From NCBI RefSeq assembly GCF_015291705.1, contig NZ_CP030050.1:9611001-9675000 (forward strand): a DNA stretch of 64,000 nucleotides, written 5' to 3'. Both the position numbers and the translations under genes were made by a program. Shown piece by piece: positions 59,617-64,000 of this stretch. The notes beneath the pieces are model-generated. The model was not told the origin of the DNA, did no database searches, and worked only from the letters and a program-made list of their open reading frames with translations. Source of the stretch: Bradyrhizobium arachidis (GTDB taxonomy: Bacteria > Pseudomonadota > Alphaproteobacteria > Rhizobiales > Xanthobacteraceae). Position 1 is the stretch's first letter, and each line of letters opens with the position of its first letter.

Positions 59617-60870
59617 TCACACCGCGTCCGGGAACTCGCCCATCGCCGTCTCCAGCCGCGCCTTGCGGCGGCGCGCCCAGGAGACCAGTGAGAGCACGGC
59701 AAGGCCCAGCACCACCGGCGGGAACACGACCATGTTCACCGCGGACCAGCCGAAATTGGCAAGCAGCTGGCCCGAAGAGAACGAGCCGATCGCCATCATG
59801 CCGAACACGAGGAAATCGTTGAAGGCCTGCACCTTGTTGCGCTCCTGCGGGCGGTGCGTCTCCAGCACCAGCGCGGAGGCGCCGATGAAGGAGAAATTCC
59901 AGCCCACGCCGAGCACGATCAGCGTCGCCCAGAAGTGCATCGCGGTGAGACCGGAGAGGCCGATGCCGGCGGCGCCCGCTTCCAGCAGCAGACCGGCAGC
60001 GACGATTCTGGGAGCACCGAAGCGGGCGATCAGCGCGCCGGTGAAGAAGCTCGGGCCGTACATGGCGACGATGTGCCATTGAATGCCGAAATTGGAATCG
60101 GAGACGGACAGGCCGCACATCTTCATGGCGAGCGGCGCCGAGGTCATCACCAGATTCATCACGGGATAGGAGATGACGCCGCACAGCGCGGCGGCGATGA
60201 AGCGCGGCTGCGTCACGATCTCGAGCAGCGGCCGGCCGCCGTGCAGATCGGCCGGCGCGGGCTTGGGCATATCGACGCCGGCGACGATGCCCATCGCGAC
60301 CAGTGCGACGGCGGCCTGCACCAGGAAGCTGAAGGCGAACAGATAAGGCGACCAGACATCCATGGTCCATTGCACGAGCTGCGGACCGAGCACGCCGGCG
60401 AACACGCCGCCGGCCATCACCCACGACACGGCCTTGGGCCGATACGCGGCACTGGCGCCGTCGGCGGCGGCGAAGCGATAGGATTGCGCCACTGCGCCAT
60501 AGAGGCCGCCGAGGAAGGTCGCGAGGCAGAACAGCGCGAACGAGCCGTGCAGGATGGCGAAGCAGCCGAGCAGGCCCGTCAGCGCGCCAAGGCCGGTGCC
60601 GACGACGAAGGCGGCGCGGCGGCCGAAGCGGCGCGAGATCGCGCCGGTCGGCAGCGTGCCGGCGGCGAGGCCCACCACATACATCGAGATCGGCACGGTC
60701 GCGAACGACATGTCGGGCGCGAGCGTGGCGCCGACGATCGCACCGGTGGCGAAGATCACCGCGGAGTTGGCGCCGGTCAGCGCCTGCGCCGCCGCAAGGC
60801 GCACCACATTGGCACGCACGCGCGAATCGTCGGCGATCTCGTTGGCTGAAGTCACGTCTAGCATCGGCAT
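59617..60870 (-). CDS. MFS transporter (YNFM/putative sugar-efflux type)
   Basis: A 417-aa inner-membrane protein with 12 helices. The loop 2-3 motif is PTGAISRRFGRRAAFVVG; NFGIQWHIVAMYGPSFFTGA begins the second half. I choose the ATG at 60870 (MPMLDVTSANEIADDSRVRA); another at 60864 is possible, and the longer frame to 60978 is unlikely. Divergent from the oligopeptidase gene with 191 bp between starts. Substrate unknown. Confidence 0.87.
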   Translation of the reverse strand: MPMLDVTSANEIADDSRVRANVVRLAAAQALTGANSAVIFATGAIVGATLAPDMSFATVPISMYVVGLAAGTLPTGAISRRFGRRAAFVVGTGLGALTGLLGCFAILHGSFALFCLATFLGGLYGAVAQSYRFAAADGASAAYRPKAVSWVMAGGVFAGVLGPQLVQWTMDVWSPYLFAFSFLVQAAVALVAMGIVAGVDMPKPAPADLHGGRPLLEIVTQPRFIAAALCGVISYPVMNLVMTSAPLAMKMCGLSVSDSNFGIQWHIVAMYGPSFFTGALIARFGAPRIVAAGLLLEAGAAGIGLSGLTAMHFWATLIVLGVGWNFSFIGASALVLETHRPQERNKVQAFNDFLVFGMMAIGSFSSGQLLANFGWSAVNMVVFPPVVLGLAVLSLVSWARRRKARLETAMGEFPDAV

Positions 60871-61061
60871 TTCCGCCCCAAGGGGCTCTCGAGGAGCGCG
60901 TTGATTCCGGGCACTATGGAGGGGCGCGGGAGGGCGGGCAACCGGCGCAAACGGGCGCGGGCCATGCCTCTGACGCAATCAGGCCGATGATACCGGAGCG
61001 CGGCCTTGACGGCTTGCGCTCAATCAAATCCTATCCGCCGCGATTTTTCGGAGTTTCGTTC

Positions 61062-63128
61062 ATGTCCGTCGACGACAGGCCCACGCTCAGCGCTCCCGAC
61101 GACGATCCCTGGCTGTGGCTGGAGGAGATCGAAGGCAAGCAGCCGCTTGATTTCGTCGAGCGGCAGAATCAGCTGACGCTCGCCGCCTTCGGCGGCGCGG
61201 CGTTCGAACGCGACCGCGACATCCTCGCCGCGATCTATGATCGTCCCGACAACATCCCCTATGTCAGCCGCCGCGGCAGCGATCTGCACAATCTCTGGAA
61301 GGACGCCACCAACCCGCGCGGGCTGTGGCGGCGAACCACGCTGGCGGAGTTTCGCAAAGCGAGCCCTGCGTGGGAGACGATTCTGGATATCGACCAGCTC
61401 GCAGCGCACGAAGGCGAGGACTGGCTGCTCAGCCAGATCGCCACGATGCCGGGCAGTACGCGGGCGATCCTGAGCTTGTCGCGCGGCGGCAGCGATGCCG
61501 TCACCTTGCGCGAGTTCGACCTCGCCACGAAGAGTTTTGTCACGGACGGCTTTACGCTGCCGGAGGCCAAGGGCGGCGTCGACTGGCTCGATGCCGACAC
61601 GCTGCTGCTGTCGAGCGCGCATGGCGAGGGCATGGCGACGAGCTCCGGCTATGCGCGGACAGTCCGGCTGTGGCGGCGCGGACAAGCGGTCGAGCAGGCG
61701 CAGGTGATCATCGAGACCGCCGCGGATCACATGATGATCTACGGCATGAGCGACGACACCGGAGCAGCACCGCGGGCCTGGATCATCGACCAGATCGACT
61801 TCTTCAATCACGCAATCTGGCTGCGCGATGCGGCCGGCACCCCGACGAAGCTCGATCTGCCGACCGGCATCTGGATGCAGGCGCATGGCGACTGGTTCGC
61901 GATCAAGCTGCGCAAGGACTGGACGGTCGAGGGCCGCAGCTATGCCACCGACACCGTGCTCGGCATCTCGCTCTCGGCTTTCCTCGCCGGCAGGCGCGAT
62001 TTCGCGGTGCTGTTCGAGCCGGCGCCGCGGCGCGCGCTGCAAGGTCTGTTCTGGGCCGCGGGCAAGCTCGTGCTCTCGATCCTCGACGAGCTCCAGCCGC
62101 GCTTCGAGATCTGCACGCCGTCCGCTGGCGGCTGGAACCGCGAGACACTTGGCGGCTTGCCGCAGATCGGCGTCGTCGACATCTGGCCGCTCGATCGCCA
62201 TCCCAGCGAGAGCAATGGCGATCTGCTCGCCAATGTGCAGGATCCGCTCACGCCGCCGTCGCTGCTGCTGCTCGAACGCGGCGTCGAAAGCCCGATGGTG
62301 CTGAAGCAGGCGCCGAAGACGTTCACCGCCGACGGTCTCATCGTGACCCAGCACGAGGCGATCTCGGTCGACGGCGAGCGCATTCCCTATGTGCAGACGG
62401 GTCCGACGACCGACACCGGCGATGCGCCGGTCTACATGAGCGCCTATGGCGGCTTCGGGCATTCCGTGAAGCCGTACTACAACGCTTCGCTCGGCAAGCT
62501 GTGGCTGGAGCGCGGCGGCACGACGGTGCAGGCGAACTTACGCGGCGGCGGCGAGTTCGGCACGCGCTGGCACGATGCCGGCCGCCTCGCCGGCAAGAAG
62601 CTCTCGCATGACGATTTCGCGACCGTGGCCGCCGATCTCGTCCGCCGCGGCGTGACGAGTGCAAAGCGCATCGCCGCGCAAGGCGGATCGAACGGCGGCA
62701 TCCTCATCACCAACATGCTGGTGCGCTATCCCGAGCGCTTCGGCGCGTTGTTCTGCACCATCCCGCTGATCGACATGCGCCGCTACACAAAGCTGCTCGC
62801 GGGCGCGAGCTGGATCGCGGAGTATGGCGATCCCGACAAGGCGGAGGAGTGGGAGTGGCTGAAGACCTACTCCGCCTATCACAACGTCAAGGCCGGCCAA
62901 TCCTATCCGCCGATCCTGATCGCCACCACGCGGCGCGACGACCGCGTCCATCCCGGCCACGCGCGCAAGATGGCGGCGAAGCTGCAGGCGATGGGCTATG
63001 AAGCCTGGTTCTACGAGCCGGCCGCCGGCGGCCACGGCTACGGCAAGGACAACAAGGAGCGCGCCGGGTTCGAGGTGATCGGCTTCCGGTTCTTGAAGGA
63101 GAAGATCGGGTGGCGGGATGAAAGCTAG
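61062..63128 (+). CDS. Prolyl oligopeptidase family serine peptidase (S9)
   Basis: A 688-aa cytosolic enzyme: an N-terminal beta-propeller (about 1-420) and a C-terminal alpha/beta hydrolase. The catalytic triad is S543 (GGSNGGILI), probably D627 (RRDDRVHPGH) and H658 (GGHGYG). The N-terminal DDPWLWLEEIEGKQ is a family marker. Start ATG 61062; the open frame from 60987 has no ribosome site. No signal peptide, so it acts on cytoplasmic peptides. Confidence 0.92.
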   Translation: MSVDDRPTLSAPDDDPWLWLEEIEGKQPLDFVERQNQLTLAAFGGAAFERDRDILAAIYDRPDNIPYVSRRGSDLHNLWKDATNPRGLWRRTTLAEFRKASPAWETILDIDQLAAHEGEDWLLSQIATMPGSTRAILSLSRGGSDAVTLREFDLATKSFVTDGFTLPEAKGGVDWLDADTLLLSSAHGEGMATSSGYARTVRLWRRGQAVEQAQVIIETAADHMMIYGMSDDTGAAPRAWIIDQIDFFNHAIWLRDAAGTPTKLDLPTGIWMQAHGDWFAIKLRKDWTVEGRSYATDTVLGISLSAFLAGRRDFAVLFEPAPRRALQGLFWAAGKLVLSILDELQPRFEICTPSAGGWNRETLGGLPQIGVVDIWPLDRHPSESNGDLLANVQDPLTPPSLLLLERGVESPMVLKQAPKTFTADGLIVTQHEAISVDGERIPYVQTGPTTDTGDAPVYMSAYGGFGHSVKPYYNASLGKLWLERGGTTVQANLRGGGEFGTRWHDAGRLAGKKLSHDDFATVAADLVRRGVTSAKRIAAQGGSNGGILITNMLVRYPERFGALFCTIPLIDMRRYTKLLAGASWIAEYGDPDKAEEWEWLKTYSAYHNVKAGQSYPPILIATTRRDDRVHPGHARKMAAKLQAMGYEAWFYEPAAGGHGYGKDNKERAGFEVIGFRFLKEKIGWRDES

Positions 63129-63152
63129 CGTTGAAGCGCTGACGCCTCCCCA

Positions 63153-63243
63153 TCGTCGTGGCCGGGCTTGACCCGGCCATCCACGCCTTGCCTTTGCCGC
63201 CTAAAGAACGTGGATGCCCGGGACAAGCCCGGGCATGACGACG
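63153..63243. repeat. GTGGCCGGG...CCCGGGCATGAC palindromic element
   Basis: GTGGCCGGGCTTGACCCGGC followed by GTGGATGCCCGGGACAAGCC and GGGCATGACGACG form two stems. Same family as 33366 and 59367. It fills the gap between the convergent oligopeptidase and methyltransferase genes. Confidence 0.75.
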
Positions 63244-63250
63244 TCCCGAG

Positions 63251-63925
63251 CTAGCCTCTAGAAAACACCAGCGTCAGATTGTTCGCGGGCATCTCGATGG
63301 TGTCGACCAAGCGAAGGCCCACGGCCGTTGCGAGCTTCTCGACATCGCCGACATCACGCACGCCCCATTCGGGATTGCCTTCGCGTAAAGACGTGTCGAA
63401 CACGGCGTTGCTGAGCGCGGTGTGCTTGCCGTCGCGCTTGAAGGGGCCGTAGAGGAACAGCTTGCCGTCGGGGCGCAGGTAGCGGCCGGCGCCGGCGAAC
63501 AGGCCCTCGGCCACGCTCCATGGCGCGATATGGATGACGTTGGCGCAGAACAAGGCGGCAAGGCTGGTCGGCGCCTGCCCGCTTCGCATCTCCGGGCACC
63601 AGTCGGGATCGGTGAGATCGATCCGCAGCGGCGAGCGGATGTTTTGCAGGCCCGAATGGACCCGCCAAGCCTCGATGCTCTTCAGATGCCGCTGGTTGAG
63701 ATCACTCGGCCACCAGACGAGGTCCGGCGTCTGGCGGGCGAAATGGACCACGTGCTGGCCGGTTCCGCTGCCGACCTCGACAACGTTGCCGGTGAGACCA
63801 GCAAGATGCTGCTCCAGCGCCGCCCAGAGCGGCTCGTGATTGCGATGAAATGCCGGCGCATCGAGCCGCCCGTCCGGTTCGACCCGTCCGCCGTCCCTGC
63901 CAAATTCGACGACATAGTCAGCCAA
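63251..63925 (-). CDS. DUF938 class I SAM-dependent methyltransferase
   Basis: A 224-aa protein with the SAM-binding motif NVVEVGSGTGQHVVHFAR (about 47-64), acidic strand-2 end (WWPSDLN) and PDWCPEMRSG; the HIAPWSVAEGLFAGAGRYLR segment is the DUF938 signature. Its reaction is unknown. Start ATG 63925 (MADYVVEFGRDGGR). The remaining 75 bp to the window end show no gene. Confidence 0.88.
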   Translation of the reverse strand: MADYVVEFGRDGGRVEPDGRLDAPAFHRNHEPLWAALEQHLAGLTGNVVEVGSGTGQHVVHFARQTPDLVWWPSDLNQRHLKSIEAWRVHSGLQNIRSPLRIDLTDPDWCPEMRSGQAPTSLAALFCANVIHIAPWSVAEGLFAGAGRYLRPDGKLFLYGPFKRDGKHTALSNAVFDTSLREGNPEWGVRDVGDVEKLATAVGLRLVDTIEMPANNLTLVFSRG

Positions 63926-64000
63926 TTGAGGTCCCCTTGAAAAACGAGAACGAGATAAAAAACAGAACGAGCGCCCAAACGCCCCGAAAACAGCGACCCG

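Overview
The window is a 64-kb piece of chromosome from a Bradyrhizobium-like (Nitrobacteraceae, Rhizobiales) alphaproteobacterium. The evidence is uniform high GC, ATGA-type gene overlaps, a BjaI/BjaR-type quorum-sensing pair, a CYP199A-type P450, many branched-chain-amino-acid-type (HAAT) ABC transporters with spare binding proteins, and numerous palindromic intergenic elements of the kind that litter Bradyrhizobium genomes. I see no rRNA, tRNA, insertion sequence, integrase, prophage or CRISPR. The window reads as core or long-resident accessory chromosome, not an island.

Layout. 1-2289: 5'-part of a TonB-dependent siderophore receptor behind an AraC/PchR-type regulator. 2429-5756: LivHMGF-type transporter without its own binding protein. 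6244-8284: quorum-sensing locus (LuxR regulator, LuxI-type synthase, a 72-aa ORF one base downstream) plus a divergent 58-aa ORF; a near-perfect 20-bp dyad before the synthase is a candidate lux box. 8675-18330: an apparent hydroaromatic (shikimate/quinate) catabolic operon: LysR regulator, NAD-type shikimate/quinate dehydrogenase, complete five-part HAAT transporter, Gfo/Idh/MocA oxidoreductase and fused QuiC-type 3-dehydroshikimate dehydratase. 18387-27586: two further binding proteins, type II NADH dehydrogenase, CYP199A-type P450 with [2Fe-2S] ferredoxin, feruloyl/coumaroyl-CoA synthetase and two MarR regulators; this region looks devoted to lignin-derived aromatic acids. 27780-38043: allophanate hydrolase (AtzF), GntR regulator, HpxZ, AtzE, AtzG and a Dpp-type ABC transporter, i.e. 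a ureide/carboxybiuret-like nitrogen-scavenging locus with no cyanuric acid hydrolase.

38327-47988: aminoglycoside-phosphotransferase-fold protein with an altered catalytic loop, a protealysin/emfourin (M4 protease/inhibitor) pair, an orphan UgpB-like binding protein, then a DctP-type TRAP binding protein directly upstream of a membrane histidine kinase, a REC-DUF3369-kinase hybrid and an OmpR-type regulator: a probable binding-protein-coupled signalling system. 48430-52927: ECF sigma factor without adjacent anti-sigma, CcdA-like thiol transporter with periplasmic thioredoxin, a duplicated-domain membrane protein and an L,D-transpeptidase. 53011-63925: AapJ-like binding protein, a two-subunit-like acyl-CoA dehydrogenase pair, CMD-family protein, VOC protein, two MFS transporters, an S9 oligopeptidase and a DUF938 methyltransferase.

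The common theme is uptake and degradation of plant-derived aromatic, hydroaromatic and nitrogen compounds, with quorum sensing and extracytoplasmic sensing. The most unusual items are the transporter-equipped shikimate operon, the AtzF/AtzEG/HpxZ/Dpp cluster without AtzD, the binding-protein-plus-phosphorelay locus, and an intergenic palindromic element sitting in-frame inside a fused ABC ATPase.
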